Shown: positions 8,718 to 17,772 of the stretch, one piece after another
How the letters are laid out: every line of letters starts with the position of its first letter
Numbering within the stretch: position 1 is the first letter of the stretch
NCBI GenBank assembly: GCA_026390835.1
Contig: JAPLFD010000013.1
Location: forward strand, 1-33,758
Reading direction: 5' to 3'
DNA length: 33,758 bases
From: Sphingobacteriales bacterium
GTDB lineage: Bacteria; Bacteroidota; Bacteroidia; Sphingobacteriales; Sphingobacteriaceae
Notes under the pieces: generated by a model
Told to the model about the DNA's origin: nothing
The model's database searches: none
The model's input: the letters and a program-made list of their open reading frames with translations, nothing else
Made by a program: the position numbers and the translations under genes

Positions 8718-9464
8718 GTGAAAACAGATAGCCTCGTACTCATTCCCACCTACAACGAAAAGGAAAACATCGAAAAAATTATTCGTAAAGTATTTTCTTT
8801 GGCTACGCCTTTTCATGTATTAATTATTGATGATGGCTCACCCGATGGAACAGCAAGCATTGTAAAAAACCTGCAGAAAGAATTTCCTGAATACTTATTT
8901 ATTGAAGAACGCAAAGGGAAATTGGGTTTAGGTACGGCGTACATTCATGGCTTCAATTGGGCTTTAAAACATGCTTACGACTTTATTTTTGAAATGGATG
9001 CGGACTTTTCGCACAACCCCGAAGATTTGCCCCGCCTGCGTGAAGCCTGCTTAAACGGTGCCGATGTAGCCATTGGCTCTCGTTATATTAAAGGCGTAAA
9101 TGTGGTAAATTGGCCGATGGGTAGAGTACTCATGTCGTATTTTGCTTCGGTATATGTGCGTATCATTACCGGCATTGCCATACAAGATGCCACGGCCGGC
9201 TTTAAATGCTACCGCAAAGAAGTGCTAAAAACCATTCAACTAAATAAAATAAAATTTGTGGGATATGCTTTTCAAATTGAAATGAAATTTACAGCCATAA
9301 AACACGGTTTTAAGGTGGTAGAAATTCCCATCATTTTTACCGACCGCACCGAAGGCACCTCAAAAATGAGCCCACGCATTTTTCGTGAAGCTTTTTTGGG
9401 TGTTATTCAACTAAAAATTGGCTCATGGTTTCGCAGCTACAAAAAACCGAGCACGAATTCGTAA
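8718..9464 (+). CDS. Polyprenol-phosphate mannosyltransferase-like glycosyltransferase (GT2)
   Basis: This is a GT-A fold, family 2 enzyme of about 248 residues, similar in layout to DPM1/polyprenol monophosphomannose synthase. It would transfer a sugar from a nucleotide donor to a polyprenyl phosphate at the inner face of the membrane. Visible motifs are LIPTYNEKENI at the N-terminus, IIDDGSPDGT, the metal-binding MDADFSHNPED, GSRY, and the DATAGFKCY motif typical of the family. There is no C-terminal membrane domain. I start it at GTG 8718 because the in-frame TTG at 8697 is inside the -7 box. The conserved region begins a few residues later, so nothing is lost. It is followed after 9 bases by ruvB and then queG, apparently one transcript. 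The actual sugar is not determinable. Confidence 0.9.
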   Translation: MKTDSLVLIPTYNEKENIEKIIRKVFSLATPFHVLIIDDGSPDGTASIVKNLQKEFPEYLFIEERKGKLGLGTAYIHGFNWALKHAYDFIFEMDADFSHNPEDLPRLREACLNGADVAIGSRYIKGVNVVNWPMGRVLMSYFASVYVRIITGIAIQDATAGFKCYRKEVLKTIQLNKIKFVGYAFQIEMKFTAIKHGFKVVEIPIIFTDRTEGTSKMSPRIFREAFLGVIQLKIGSWFRSYKKPSTNS

Positions 9465-9473
9465 ATTAGTGCC

Positions 9474-10499
9474 ATGCTTAACGAGAACCTCGATCCCAAT
9501 GCCGAAAATTTAGACCCTGTAGAGCGTGATATTGAGAAAGTATTGCGTCCGCAGGCCTTTGAAGATTTTACCGGCCAACATAAATTGCTCGAGAACTTGC
9601 GCATTTTTGTGCAAGCCGCTAAGCAACGCCAAGAAGCGCTAGATCACGTGCTCTTACACGGCCCTCCAGGATTGGGCAAAACCACCCTTTCGCACATTAT
9701 TGCCAACGAAATGGGCGTAGGTATAAAAATTACCTCGGGCCCGGTATTGGATAAACCCGGCGATTTGGCCGGCCTACTAACCAATTTAGAAGAGGGTGAT
9801 ATTTTATTTATAGACGAAATACACCGATTGAGTCCTGTGGTAGAAGAGTATTTATACTCGGCCATGGAAGATTTTAAAATCGATATCATGCTCGAAACGG
9901 GGCCCAATGCCCGTTCGGTACAAATTTCGTTGAATCCATTTACCTTGGTGGGTGCCACTACCCGCTCGGGCTTACTAACCGCCCCTTTACGAGCTCGATT
10001 TGGCATCAATTCTCGTTTAGAATATTACGATGCCAAGCTCTTAACCACCATTGTATTGCGTTCGGCCGATATTTTAAAAACACCTATTAGCGACGAAGGG
10101 GCCTATGAAATTGCCCGACGCAGCCGAGGTACCCCTCGTATTGCCAATGCCCTATTACGCCGTACCCGCGATTTTGCACAAATTAAAGGCAGAGGAACCA
10201 TTGATACCGAGATTGCCAAATACGCTCTCAATGCTCTGAATGTAGATATGCATGGCCTCGATGAAATGGATAACAAGATTTTGCTAACCATTATTGATAA
10301 GTTTAAAGGTGGCCCAGTGGGTTTAAAAACCATTGCTACGGCCGTTGGCGAAGATGAAGGTACCATTGAGGAAGTATACGAACCATTTTTAATTCAAGAA
10401 GGCTATATCATGCGCACCGCACGTGGCCGCGAATGCACCGAATTGGCCTATAAACACGTAGATAGACCCAAACCCGGAGCTACCGGTTCTTTGTTTTAA
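9474..10499 (+). CDS. ruvB: Holliday junction branch migration ATPase RuvB
   Basis: At 341 residues this is normal RuvB length. The Walker A motif GPPGLGKTT has Lys69, Walker B is LFIDEIHRL with Asp114-Glu115, and [17 protein letters not shown] carries sensor and arginine-finger residues. The C-terminal winged helix ends in a [10 protein letters not shown] segment typical of RuvB. The hexamer drives branch migration together with RuvA, which is not in the window. It lies 9 bases after the glycosyltransferase gene and 5 bases before queG. Confidence 0.98.
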   Translation: MLNENLDPNAENLDPVERDIEKVLRPQAFEDFTGQHKLLENLRIFVQAAKQRQEALDHVLLHGPPGLGKTTLSHIIANEMGVGIKITSGPVLDKPGDLAGLLTNLEEGDILFIDEIHRLSPVVEEYLYSAMEDFKIDIMLETGPNARSVQISLNPFTLVGATTRSGLLTAPLRARFGINSRLEYYDAKLLTTIVLRSADILKTPISDEGAYEIARRSRGTPRIANALLRRTRDFAQIKGRGTIDTEIAKYALNALNVDMHGLDEMDNKILLTIIDKFKGGPVGLKTIATAVGEDEGTIEEVYEPFLIQEGYIMRTARGRECTELAYKHVDRPKPGATGSLF

Positions 10500-10504
10500 T
10501 TGCT

Positions 10505-11437
10505 GTGGCGCTCCCGCTAGAAAAATACAGCCAATTTATTAAAGCCGAAGCACAACGCTTGGGCTTTTTGTTTTGTGGCATCTCTCCGGCCGGTTTTTTA
10601 GAAGAAGAAGCTCCCCTGCTAGAAAAATGGTTGAAAAATAGCTATCAAGGCGAAATGAGCTATATGGAAAACCATTTCGATAAGCGCCTCGATCCTCGTT
10701 TATTGGTAGATGGAGCCAAATCCGTAATTAGTTTGGGTTTAAACTATTATACCGAAGCCACCCAAAGCGACCCGGATGCACCTAAAATATCCATGTATGC
10801 TTATGGTGAAGATTACCACTCGGTAATTAAAACCAAGCTTAAAACCTTATTGAATAGCATCCAGGAAGAAATTGGAGAAGTACATGGCCGAGCCTTTGTA
10901 GATTCGGCACCGGTATTGGATAAGGCTTGGGCCAAAAAAGCAGGTCTGGGCTGGGTGGGTAAACACAGCAACCTGATTAATCAACAACATGGTTCTTATT
11001 TCTTTTTAGCTGAATTAATTGTAGATGCCGAATTAGCTTATGATATAGCACCCCAAGCCGACCATTGCGGTACCTGCACCCGCTGTATAGATGCTTGCCC
11101 TACGGAAGCCATAATAGCGCCTTATGTGGTTGATGGCAGCAAATGTATTTCTTATCTCACCATCGAATTAAAGAACGAAATTCCCACTGAATTTGCCGGA
11201 AAACTAGATAATTGGGCCTTTGGCTGCGATGTATGCCAACAGGTTTGTCCTTGGAACAAATTTGCCAGCCCACACCAAGAAGCTGGGTTTACGCCTTCTG
11301 CCGAATTGCTAGCCCTACCCAAAAAGGAATGGGAAGAAATTACCGAAGAGGTATTTGAGAAAATCTTCTCCAAATCGGCAGTAAAACGAACCAGACTGGC
11401 AGGTTTAAAGCGTAATATTGCTTTTCTAAACCCCTAA
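10505..11437 (+). CDS. queG: Epoxyqueuosine reductase QueG
   Basis: This cytoplasmic cobalamin- and iron-sulfur-dependent enzyme catalyses the last step of queuosine synthesis in tRNA (epoxyqueuosine to queuosine). Two 4Fe-4S binding sets are visible: Cys188, 191, 194, 198 in [12 protein letters not shown], and Cys241, 244, 248 in [11 protein letters not shown] together with Cys214. The presumed catalytic acid, Asp133 in [10 protein letters not shown], is present. The protein is 310 residues and lacks the longer C-terminal HEAT extension seen in some homologues. The start is GTG, 5 bases after the ruvB stop, which suggests coupled translation. Its stop lies one base from the stop of the convergent exonuclease gene. 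No other queuosine gene is in the window. Confidence 0.96.
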   Translation: MALPLEKYSQFIKAEAQRLGFLFCGISPAGFLEEEAPLLEKWLKNSYQGEMSYMENHFDKRLDPRLLVDGAKSVISLGLNYYTEATQSDPDAPKISMYAYGEDYHSVIKTKLKTLLNSIQEEIGEVHGRAFVDSAPVLDKAWAKKAGLGWVGKHSNLINQQHGSYFFLAELIVDAELAYDIAPQADHCGTCTRCIDACPTEAIIAPYVVDGSKCISYLTIELKNEIPTEFAGKLDNWAFGCDVCQQVCPWNKFASPHQEAGFTPSAELLALPKKEWEEITEEVFEKIFSKSAVKRTRLAGLKRNIAFLNP

Positions 11438-11438
11438 T

Positions 11439-12359
11439 CTACTTCCCAAACTTATCTTTCAATTGGTTCAACAAGTCCGAATCAATTGGTTTTTCGGGTT
11501 CAAAGCTTAAGCTGGCTTGCTGAGGAGCTGCAGGCACTGTTTTTACAGGTTCTTTTTGCACATGCATGCGCTCCCAAATTTTGGTGAGTTTACGTTTGGT
11601 ATCTAAAGGAAAATCACCTTGTTGCATCCACGAATAATAACTGGGTTCGGCTTTTAACACCTCTACACAAGTACGGCCTTTGTGTTTTCCGAAATTAAAT
11701 ACCTCTATTCCTTTATCGTTATACACCATACGAGCACCAAAATCAACCGGTTTATTTAGGTTAGTAAACTTGTGTAGGGCTTCTACATCGTTTTGTACGG
11801 GTATGCTTTTTTGACCTTTTTTATCTTCCCATTCTTTGTTTTCGTAACGGTCTAATTGTGCTAAAAGCACTTCATAGGTCGCTTTAATATCGGCCTCGGC
11901 CGAGTGCGCATTGATGATGTCTTTATCGCAATAAAACCTATATGCCGCTCGTAGGGTGCGTTGTTCCATTTGGTGGAATATATTCTGAACATCTACAAAA
12001 AAGCGGTTATCCACATCAAAATCTACACCAGCACGTAAAAATTCTTCCACCAACATGGGGATATCAAAACGGTTAGAATTGTAGCCTGCCAAATCGCAAT
12101 TGTCTAAAAAACGGGCCAATTCATCGCCTACTTGTTTAAAAGTGGGTTCGTTGGCAATATCGGCATCGTAGATACCGTGTACCAAAGAGGCCTCAATGGG
12201 AATAGGAATTTGCGGATTGATACGCAAAGTTTTAATTTCTTCAGAACCATCAGGCATGGCTTTTAAAATGCAGATTTCTACAATACGATCGGATGCCACA
12301 TTAACGCCAGTGCTTTCTAAATCGAAAAAGGCTAAGGGTCGTTTTAAGTTTAATTTCAT
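11439..12359 (-). CDS. DnaQ-fold 3'-5' exonuclease with ExoX-like C-terminal domain
   Basis: The N-terminal half (about 1-175) is a DEDD exonuclease: Asp13 and Glu15 in FFDLESTGVN, a central GYNSNRFDIPML segment (ExoII), and HSAEADIKATYEVL (ExoIII, DEDDh type). A second small domain around 215-265, with FGKHKGRTC and a PSYYSWMQQGDFP stretch, resembles the domain following the nuclease in exodeoxyribonuclease X. The last 35 residues are Pro/Gln-rich and end in a short helix. The gene lies directly downstream of the small membrane-protein gene and mutS, with gaps of 9 and 6 bases, so co-expression with mismatch repair is likely. A role in repair excision is inferred; a proofreading epsilon subunit is the main alternative. 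Confidence 0.9.
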   Translation of the reverse strand: MKLNLKRPLAFFDLESTGVNVASDRIVEICILKAMPDGSEEIKTLRINPQIPIPIEASLVHGIYDADIANEPTFKQVGDELARFLDNCDLAGYNSNRFDIPMLVEEFLRAGVDFDVDNRFFVDVQNIFHQMEQRTLRAAYRFYCDKDIINAHSAEADIKATYEVLLAQLDRYENKEWEDKKGQKSIPVQNDVEALHKFTNLNKPVDFGARMVYNDKGIEVFNFGKHKGRTCVEVLKAEPSYYSWMQQGDFPLDTKRKLTKIWERMHVQKEPVKTVPAAPQQASLSFEPEKPIDSDLLNQLKDKFGK

Positions 12360-12368
12360 AAGATTTAT

Positions 12369-12488
12369 TTAACTGAAAATAAGGATACCCAGCAAAATGC
12401 CTAGCACCATTAAAAGGTACATCAAAATTTCGGTAGTAGCGAATTGTTTATAACGGGTCCAAAAGGAAAAATCGTGTTTCGGTTTCAT
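12369..12488 (-). CDS. 39-residue single-pass membrane protein
   Basis: A short frame of 39 codons plus stop lies exactly in the gap between mutS (6 bases upstream) and the exonuclease gene (9 bases downstream). The product begins MKPKHDFSFWTRY, a basic/aromatic cytoplasmic-looking segment, and continues into a hydrophobic helix from about residue 22 to 38 (ILMYLLMVLGILLGILIF). An A-rich, purine-rich stretch precedes the ATG. The exact fit of frame, start and stop to the gap, with the hydrophobic C-terminal half, argues that it is a real gene. I do not recognise the family. The N-in/C-out orientation is predicted from the positive residues. Confidence 0.72.
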   Translation of the reverse strand: MKPKHDFSFWTRYKQFATTEILMYLLMVLGILLGILIFS

Positions 12489-12494
12489 CCTTTT

Positions 12495-15104
12495 TTAGTT
12501 TTTAAGTAAGCGTTGAATTTCATCGAGTTTCATTAGAGCTTCTACCGGTGTAAGGGTATTTACATCGAGGTTGTTCAACATGTCGCGAATTTTTTCCAAA
12601 ACCGGATCGTCAATAGCAAACATTTGGAGCTGGTAAGCTTGGGCCTGCACTTTTTTAATGCTGTCTTTAATGTGTTCGCCACCAGTACGTTCTTGTTCTA
12701 GGCGTTTTAAAATTTCGTTGGCTCTTGCAATTAATTTTGGAGGCATACCGGCCATTTTAGCCACGTGAATACCAAAGCTGTGTTCGCTACCACCGGGTAT
12801 CAATTTGCGCAAGAAAATGACTTTATTGCCCACTTCTTTTACCGAAACATTGAAGTTTTTAATACGATTAAACGAATTGGTTAATTCGTTTAGCTCGTGG
12901 TAATGTGTAGCAAAGAGCGTTTTGGCTTGTGCAGTGGGATGGTTGTGCAAGAATTCGGCAATGGCCCAAGCGATGGAAATACCATCGTAGGTACTGGTTC
13001 CACGACCAATTTCATCCAATAAAATTAAACTGCGTTCCGATAAATTGTTCAGAATACTAGCCGTTTCGTTCATTTCCACCATAAAGGTCGATTCGCCTGA
13101 AGATAAATTATCGGAAGCGCCTACCCTCGTAAATATTTTATCAACCAAACCGATATGCGCTTCTTTTGCGGGCACAAAACTGCCCATTTGCGCCATCAAT
13201 ACAATTAAACCCGTTTGGCGTAGTAAAGCCGATTTACCGGCCATATTGGGGCCCGTAATGATCATCATTTGCTGGCTTTCGCTATCTAAGTATACATCGT
13301 TGGTAATGTACACTTCACCCGCAGGCAAATTTTGCTCAATTACTGGGTGTCGGCCGCCCTTAATGTCGAGTACAAAACCTTCATTAATTTCGGGTTTTAC
13401 ATACTGATGTTTGATGGCGGTGTTTGCAAAATTGAGCAATACATCTAGCTGCGCCACCAAGTGCGCATTTAGCTGAATAGGCTTAATGTATTCGCTTAAA
13501 CTAAATACCAATTCGGTAAATAACATACTTTCCAGTGCATGTATTTTTTCTTCGGCCCCTAATATTTGTTCCTCGTATTCTTTCAACTCGGGCGTAATGT
13601 AGCGCTCGGCGTTCACCAAGGTTTGTTTACGCAACCAATCTGCCGGCACCTTATCTTTATGGGTATGGGTAACTTCTAAATAATAGCCAAATACATTATT
13701 AAAGGCAATTTTAAGCGATGGAATACCCGTAGCTTCGGCTTCTCGTTTTTGCAATTCCATGAGGTAGCCTTTTCCGCCAAAGGCTATTTTGCGCAAGCGA
13801 TCTAGCTCTTCGTTAATGCCTTCGGCAATTACGCCGCCTTTTATGACCAATACCGGTGGATCGGCTTGCAACTCCCGTTCTAAGCGCTCTTGAATGAGCA
13901 TACAGGGATTCAATTGCTCGGCCAATACGTGCAAAGCAGCATTATCCGATTGACTACAATACTCTTTTAACTTGCTAATAGCCCCCAAAGCACGTTTTAG
14001 TTGCACTACCTCTCTGGGGTTAGCTTTGAGCAAACCGATTTTAGAAATTAGCCGTTCCACATCGCCAATAAGCTTCAATTCGGTTGCTAATGCTTCTCTT
14101 AACTCTTCTTGGGCTACCAGGTAGTCTACAATAGTCAAACGATCTTCTATAGGCTTGCAGTCTTTCAGTGGCATAATCATCCAACGACGAAGCATACGGG
14201 CACCCATGGGCGATAGCGTGTGGTCTAAAATATCGACCAGCGTAATGGCATTCTCGTTCGCCGAACCTACCAATTCTAAATTGCGAATGGTAAAGCGATC
14301 GAGCCACATGTAACGCTCTTCTTCTATTCGGGCCATTCCCGAAATATGCTGCAAATTGCGGTGTTCAGTTTCGTTGAGGTAATGTAGGGCTACTCCCGCA
14401 GCCATGCTGGCCAAGGCCATTTTTTCAATACCAAATCCTTTTAAAGAGTTTACTTCGAAATGTTTGAACAGAATTTCGTTGGTATAATCTGTTGTATAGG
14501 GCCAATCTTCGAGACCATAGGTATAAAAGCGATCACCAAAGGTTTCAATAAACTCCTTATTAAAGCGTTTTGGGAAGATAATTTCGCTGGGCTTAAAGCT
14601 TTGTAGCAATTTATCTAAATAGTCGGCATTGCCCTGAGCTACTAAAAATTCGCCGGTAGAAATATCTAAAAAAGCAACCCCATATTGGTTTTTATCGGCA
14701 TAAACCGAAGCTAAATAGTTGTTTGATTTCTGGTTAAGGATAGTATCGTTAGTTGCCACTCCGGGAGTTACCAATTCGGTTACACCACGCTTTACAATGG
14801 TTTTAACGGTTTTAGGATCTTCTAATTGATCGCAAATGGCTACCCTTTGCCCGGCACGAACCAATTTAGGCAAATAGGTGTCTAAAGAATGATGTGGAAA
14901 TCCAGCCAATTCAATATGCGAAGCGGAGCCATTGGCTCTTCGGGTAAGTACAATACCCAAAATTTGGGATGCTTTAATGGCATCTTGGCCAAAGGTTTCG
15001 TAAAAATCGCCCACTCTAAATAGCAAAAGCGCACCAGGGTATTTTGCCTTGATGGTATTGTATTGTTGCATTAAAGGGGTTTCTTTTCCAGTATTTTTTG
15101 CCAA
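12495..15104 (-). CDS. mutS: DNA mismatch repair protein MutS
   Basis: This 869-residue protein has full MutS architecture. The mismatch-reading Phe-x-Glu motif is Phe34-Tyr35-Glu36 in [10 protein letters not shown]. Connector, lever and clamp domains follow, then the ABC-type ATPase with Walker A GPNMAGKS at 618-625, Walker B with Asp697-Glu698 in [14 protein letters not shown], and a C-terminal helix region for dimerisation. The start is TTG at 15104. The next ATG (15068) would remove the [10 protein letters not shown] segment, which is conserved in MutS of this phylum, and no other upstream start is in frame. A near-consensus -7 box (TATTTTTA, 15134-15127) precedes it. It heads a tight group with the 39-residue protein and the exonuclease. 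Confidence 0.98.
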   Translation of the reverse strand: MAKNTGKETPLMQQYNTIKAKYPGALLLFRVGDFYETFGQDAIKASQILGIVLTRRANGSASHIELAGFPHHSLDTYLPKLVRAGQRVAICDQLEDPKTVKTIVKRGVTELVTPGVATNDTILNQKSNNYLASVYADKNQYGVAFLDISTGEFLVAQGNADYLDKLLQSFKPSEIIFPKRFNKEFIETFGDRFYTYGLEDWPYTTDYTNEILFKHFEVNSLKGFGIEKMALASMAAGVALHYLNETEHRNLQHISGMARIEEERYMWLDRFTIRNLELVGSANENAITLVDILDHTLSPMGARMLRRWMIMPLKDCKPIEDRLTIVDYLVAQEELREALATELKLIGDVERLISKIGLLKANPREVVQLKRALGAISKLKEYCSQSDNAALHVLAEQLNPCMLIQERLERELQADPPVLVIKGGVIAEGINEELDRLRKIAFGGKGYLMELQKREAEATGIPSLKIAFNNVFGYYLEVTHTHKDKVPADWLRKQTLVNAERYITPELKEYEEQILGAEEKIHALESMLFTELVFSLSEYIKPIQLNAHLVAQLDVLLNFANTAIKHQYVKPEINEGFVLDIKGGRHPVIEQNLPAGEVYITNDVYLDSESQQMMIITGPNMAGKSALLRQTGLIVLMAQMGSFVPAKEAHIGLVDKIFTRVGASDNLSSGESTFMVEMNETASILNNLSERSLILLDEIGRGTSTYDGISIAWAIAEFLHNHPTAQAKTLFATHYHELNELTNSFNRIKNFNVSVKEVGNKVIFLRKLIPGGSEHSFGIHVAKMAGMPPKLIARANEILKRLEQERTGGEHIKDSIKKVQAQAYQLQMFAIDDPVLEKIRDMLNNLDVNTLTPVEALMKLDEIQRLLKN

Positions 15105-15170
15105 ACCGTTGGTTTTAGAATGCTCGTAAAAATAAGAATTTAGGGCTATTTTTGATGTAGTGTTGAAAAA

Positions 15171-16199
15171 TTAAGCCCGTACGGAAAATACATACCGAGT
15201 TTCATGGGTATGGGTTTCGCCGGGACGAAGAATGGTATTGGGAAAATGGGCATGATTTACCGCATCGGGATGTATTTGATCTTCTAAACAAAAACCAGAA
15301 CACGGCCCATATTGAACTCCGTTTTTACCTTTTATATCGGCCAAAAACGTTGCGGAGTAAAAATGTACAGCTGGCTGATTGGTAAAAAGTTCCATGCAAA
15401 TACCGCTTTGCGGAGCATAAACCGTGGCTGCTGCTTTTTGATCAACGGCATCTAGTACAAAAGTTTGATCGTAACCCACGGTTTCATCCCAATCAGCAGT
15501 GATGGCTTTTGGCTTGGTAAAATCATGAGCGGTACCTGCTACAGCCTTAAATTCACCTGTTGGTACAAAATCGGCATCTTGCATTAAAATCTGATTGCTG
15601 GCAATTTGCAGTACTTGCTCACCAATATGCCCCGATCCTTCTAAATTAAAGTAACCGTGGTGCGTTAAATTAAGTGGGGTAGCTTCATCCGTTTGGGCAG
15701 TCATAGAAATATACAATTCATTTGTTTCGGCTAATTTGAAAGTCAATTGAACATGTACATTTCCGGGAAAACCTTCCTCCCCATCTTCACTCAGGTAGTT
15801 AAATACAACTTCTTGATTATTGCTAGATATCACGTCCCACACTTTCTTGTCAAAACCCGAATTACCGCCATGTAATTGATGCTTTCCGGCATTAGTACTT
15901 ACGTGGTATGTTTTCCCGTCAATAACAATTCTTCCATGGGCAATCCTGTTGGCATAGCGGCCAATTATAGACCCGAAATATGACTTTGTTTGTACGTATT
16001 CCGGCAACCAATATTCTTGAATAGTATCAAAACCCAATACCACATCTATCAAGTTTCCTGTTATATCAGGCACCTGAATAGATTGTATAATTCCGCCATA
16101 ATTACTCAATACAACGGACATTCCCTGGCTATTACGCAGGGTAAAGGCAAATACATCGGCACCTTGGTGCTGACAGATGAGTTTAAAGGAGTTGTGCAT
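15171..16199 (-). CDS. galM: Aldose 1-epimerase (galactose mutarotase)
   Basis: At 342 residues this has the usual length of GalM. It interconverts alpha and beta anomers of free aldoses. Substrate and catalytic residues are in place: RYANRI near 81, His107/His110 in KHQLHGG, the NLTHHGYFNL motif with His180-His181, and the catalytic base Glu306 in GFCLEDQIHP. There is no signal peptide, so the cytoplasm is likely. It lies 66 bases upstream of mutS on the same strand but mutS seems to have its own promoter. The upstream region (16200-16260) contains TAGTTTTA, a near-consensus -7 box on the minus strand. No other sugar gene is adjacent. Confidence 0.95.
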   Translation of the reverse strand: MHNSFKLICQHQGADVFAFTLRNSQGMSVVLSNYGGIIQSIQVPDITGNLIDVVLGFDTIQEYWLPEYVQTKSYFGSIIGRYANRIAHGRIVIDGKTYHVSTNAGKHQLHGGNSGFDKKVWDVISSNNQEVVFNYLSEDGEEGFPGNVHVQLTFKLAETNELYISMTAQTDEATPLNLTHHGYFNLEGSGHIGEQVLQIASNQILMQDADFVPTGEFKAVAGTAHDFTKPKAITADWDETVGYDQTFVLDAVDQKAAATVYAPQSGICMELFTNQPAVHFYSATFLADIKGKNGVQYGPCSGFCLEDQIHPDAVNHAHFPNTILRPGETHTHETRYVFSVRA

Positions 16200-16279
16200 A
16201 GCGTTAGTGCACTAAAACTAAAGAAAAATTAGGCTTTAACCTATTCTAAACAATTTTTATGCGTTTAGCTAAATCTAGC

Positions 16280-16287
16280 TACTTTTG
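16280..16287 (+). promoter_or_regulatory. -7 box for the RNA methyltransferase gene
   Basis: TACTTTTG is a full match to TAnnTTTG. Its last G is only 4 bases before the A of the ATG at 16291, which is about where transcription is expected to begin. The in-frame TTG at 16285 is part of this box. Confidence 0.65.
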
Positions 16288-16290
16288 TGC

Positions 16291-16824
16291 ATGGCCAAAT
16301 TAAAACTTGACGAGCTGAACCGAGTAAGTGTAGCAGATTTTAAAAATCAACAAAAACTGCCCATTGTGTTGGTATTAGATGAAGTACGAAGCTTGCACAA
16401 TGTGGGTTCCATTTTTAGAACGGCGGATGGTTTTGCCGTGGAAGCAATGATATTATGTGGCATAACGGCCCAGCCGCCCCACCGAGAAATAGAAAAAACG
16501 GCTCTTGGTGCTACCCAATCGGTAGACTGGTCGTATTTTCCAAGCACAGTAGCAGCCGTACTCGAGTTAAAAGCAACAGGTTACACCGTTTTAGCCTTAG
16601 AACAAGCTAGCGAAAGTACCCTGCTCACCGATTTTAGTCCATCAGCAGATACAAAATATGCCATCATTTTAGGTAACGAAGTAAATGGAGTAAACGAAGA
16701 AGTGATGAAATTGGTGGATGGCTGCCTCGAAATTCCACAATTTGGTACCAAACATTCTTTCAATGTAGTGGTATCGGCTGGCATTGTGCTTTGGGACTTT
16801 TTTGCTAAATGGCACAAAAAATAG
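16291..16824 (+). CDS. SpoU/TrmH-family RNA 2'-O-methyltransferase
   Basis: This 177-residue SPOUT-fold enzyme transfers a methyl group from S-adenosylmethionine to a ribose 2'-OH in tRNA or rRNA. The three family motifs are clear: [12 protein letters not shown] (motif 1, with the catalytic Arg), ILGNEVNGV (motif 2) and the knot region [19 protein letters not shown] (motif 3). It lacks the N-terminal RNA-binding extension of RlmB-type members, so it is a minimal TrmH/TrmL-like protein and the target is not predictable. I choose ATG 16291 over the TTG 6 bases upstream because the TTG lies in the -7 box. The transcript would be leaderless or nearly so. The SRP RNA gene follows 47 bases after its stop. 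Confidence 0.93.
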   Translation: MAKLKLDELNRVSVADFKNQQKLPIVLVLDEVRSLHNVGSIFRTADGFAVEAMILCGITAQPPHREIEKTALGATQSVDWSYFPSTVAAVLELKATGYTVLALEQASESTLLTDFSPSADTKYAIILGNEVNGVNEEVMKLVDGCLEIPQFGTKHSFNVVVSAGIVLWDFFAKWHKK

Positions 16825-16836
16825 GCAGATTCGCTG

Positions 16837-16867
16837 TTGTCAAATCCCTAAATTTTTCTCACTTTTG
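16837..16867 (+). promoter_or_regulatory. Promoter of the SRP RNA gene
   Basis: TTG (16837-16839) is followed after 20 bases by CACTTTTG (16860-16867), one mismatch from TAnnTTTG. The G is 5 bases before the first base of the SRP RNA, as expected for this promoter class. Confidence 0.65.
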
Positions 16868-16871
16868 TCGC

Positions 16872-16968
16872 GGGCAAGTCTTTTACGACCAGCTCCCTTT
16901 GAACTCCCCCAGGGTGGGAACACAGCAAGGGTAGAAGGTTGTAGCGGTGCGATAAAAGGTGCTTGCCC
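16872..16968 (+). ncRNA. ffs: Signal recognition particle RNA (bacterial small type, 4.5S-like)
   Basis: The 97-base RNA closes on itself: GGGCAAG (16872-16878) pairs with CTTGCCC (16962-16968). Its tip has the diagnostic SRP domain IV: CAGG (16910-16913) facing AGCA (16924-16927) across a GTG/CAC stem capped by the tetraloop GGAA (16917-16920). The RNA binds Ffh and, with FtsY, targets membrane proteins co-translationally. A promoter lies just upstream, and eight T (16970-16977) follow the closing helix, so the helix itself can act as terminator. The aldolase gene begins 28 bases later. An open frame running through this RNA into the aldolase is spurious. Confidence 0.93.
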
Positions 16969-16977
16969 ATTTTTTTT
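16962..16977 (+). terminator. T run after the SRP RNA closing helix
   Basis: The 3' arm of the terminal SRP helix (CTTGCCC) is followed by A and eight T, giving an intrinsic-terminator-like end. It may be leaky, because no clear separate promoter for the aldolase is seen in the 28 bases that follow. Confidence 0.5.
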
Positions 16978-16996
16978 CTTTTTAAACTTTTTCTCT

Positions 16997-17656
16997 ATGA
17001 AATTCTTCATCGATACCGCCAATTTGGCCCAAATTAAAGAAGCGCAAGACTTAGGCATTTTAGACGGCGTAACTACCAACCCCAGCTTAATGGCTAAAGA
17101 AGGTATTTCTGGCGATGCTAACGTAATTAACCACTACAAGGCAATTTGCGACATTGTAGATGGCGATGTGAGTGCCGAAGTAATTGCCACCGATTTTGAA
17201 AACATGGTAAAAGAAGGTGAGCTTTTAGCCGCTTTAAACCCAAAAATTGTGGTAAAAGTACCCATGATTAAAGATGGGATAAAGGCCATAAAATATTTTA
17301 GCTCGAAAGGGATTAAAACAAATTGCACCTTGGTATTTTCTAGCGGACAAGCCTTGTTGGCAGCCAAAGCAGGTGCCACCTATGTTTCGCCATTTGTTGG
17401 CCGATTGGATGATATTTCTACCGATGGCATGCAACTTATAGAAGACATTCGCTTGATTTATGACAATTACGGTTATGAAACACAAATTTTAGCTGCCTCA
17501 GTACGCCACCCTATGCACATTATACAATGTGCGCAACTCGGTGCCGATGTAATGACTGGACCTTTGTCTGCTATTTTAGCCTTAATGAAACACCCACTAA
17601 CCGATAGCGGATTGGCGCAATTTTTAGCCGATCATGCGAAGGCAGCCGGAAAATAA
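16997..17656 (+). CDS. Transaldolase / fructose-6-phosphate aldolase (TalC/FSA subfamily)
   Basis: This 219-residue class I aldolase begins [10 protein letters not shown], the hallmark of the short TalC/FSA group. Key features are the DGVTTNPSL motif at 23-31 and the Schiff-base Lys87 in KIVVKVPM. The C-terminal half contains ILAASVRHP and GADVMTGP, also typical. Proteins of this length act either as transaldolase in the pentose phosphate pathway or as fructose-6-phosphate aldolase, and sequence reading alone does not settle which. ATG 16997 is the only sensible start, since longer readings cross the SRP RNA and the methyltransferase gene. No clear promoter lies between the SRP RNA and this gene. 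A strong terminator follows at 17678. Confidence 0.95.
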   Translation: MKFFIDTANLAQIKEAQDLGILDGVTTNPSLMAKEGISGDANVINHYKAICDIVDGDVSAEVIATDFENMVKEGELLAALNPKIVVKVPMIKDGIKAIKYFSSKGIKTNCTLVFSSGQALLAAKAGATYVSPFVGRLDDISTDGMQLIEDIRLIYDNYGYETQILAASVRHPMHIIQCAQLGADVMTGPLSAILALMKHPLTDSGLAQFLADHAKAAGK

Positions 17657-17677
17657 ACGATTTTCTTTTTTGTGAAG

Positions 17678-17706
17678 CCCCGATCCAAATCGGGGTTTTT
17701 TTTTTG
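17678..17706 (+). terminator. Terminator after the aldolase gene
   Basis: Stem CCCCGAT (17678-17684), loop CCAA, stem ATCGGGG (17689-17695), then a run of about ten T: a textbook intrinsic terminator. Confidence 0.9.
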
Positions 17707-17716
17707 TGGAAAACCT

Positions 17717-17751
17717 TTTGAGCTAAGCAATGGATAGAACTTCTATATTAG
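17717..17751 (+). promoter_or_regulatory. Possible promoter of the OPT transporter gene
   Basis: TTTG (17717-17720) and TATATTAG (17744-17751, one mismatch to TAnnTTTG) are 23 bases apart, slightly long. It lies between a terminator and the ATG at 17773, so some promoter is needed here. Confidence 0.35.
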
Positions 17752-17772
17752 ACTAAACATTCACATAAAAAT

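Noticed and set aside
9644-10366. Two antisense open frames within ruvB (121 and 87 codons)
   Set aside because: Both are complement shadows of a strongly conserved gene with no motif or promoter of their own.
13045-13407. 120-codon open frame antisense to mutS
   Set aside because: It overlaps the conserved MutS ATPase region and shows no protein-like features.
15068-15104. Moving the mutS start to the first ATG (15068)
   Set aside because: This would delete the conserved [10 protein letters not shown] segment; the TTG at 15104 with a near-consensus -7 box upstream is preferred.
16784-16996. N-terminal extension of the aldolase to a 290-residue protein
   Set aside because: It overlaps the end of the methyltransferase gene and the whole SRP RNA, and the short TalC/FSA family starts exactly at [10 protein letters not shown] (16997).
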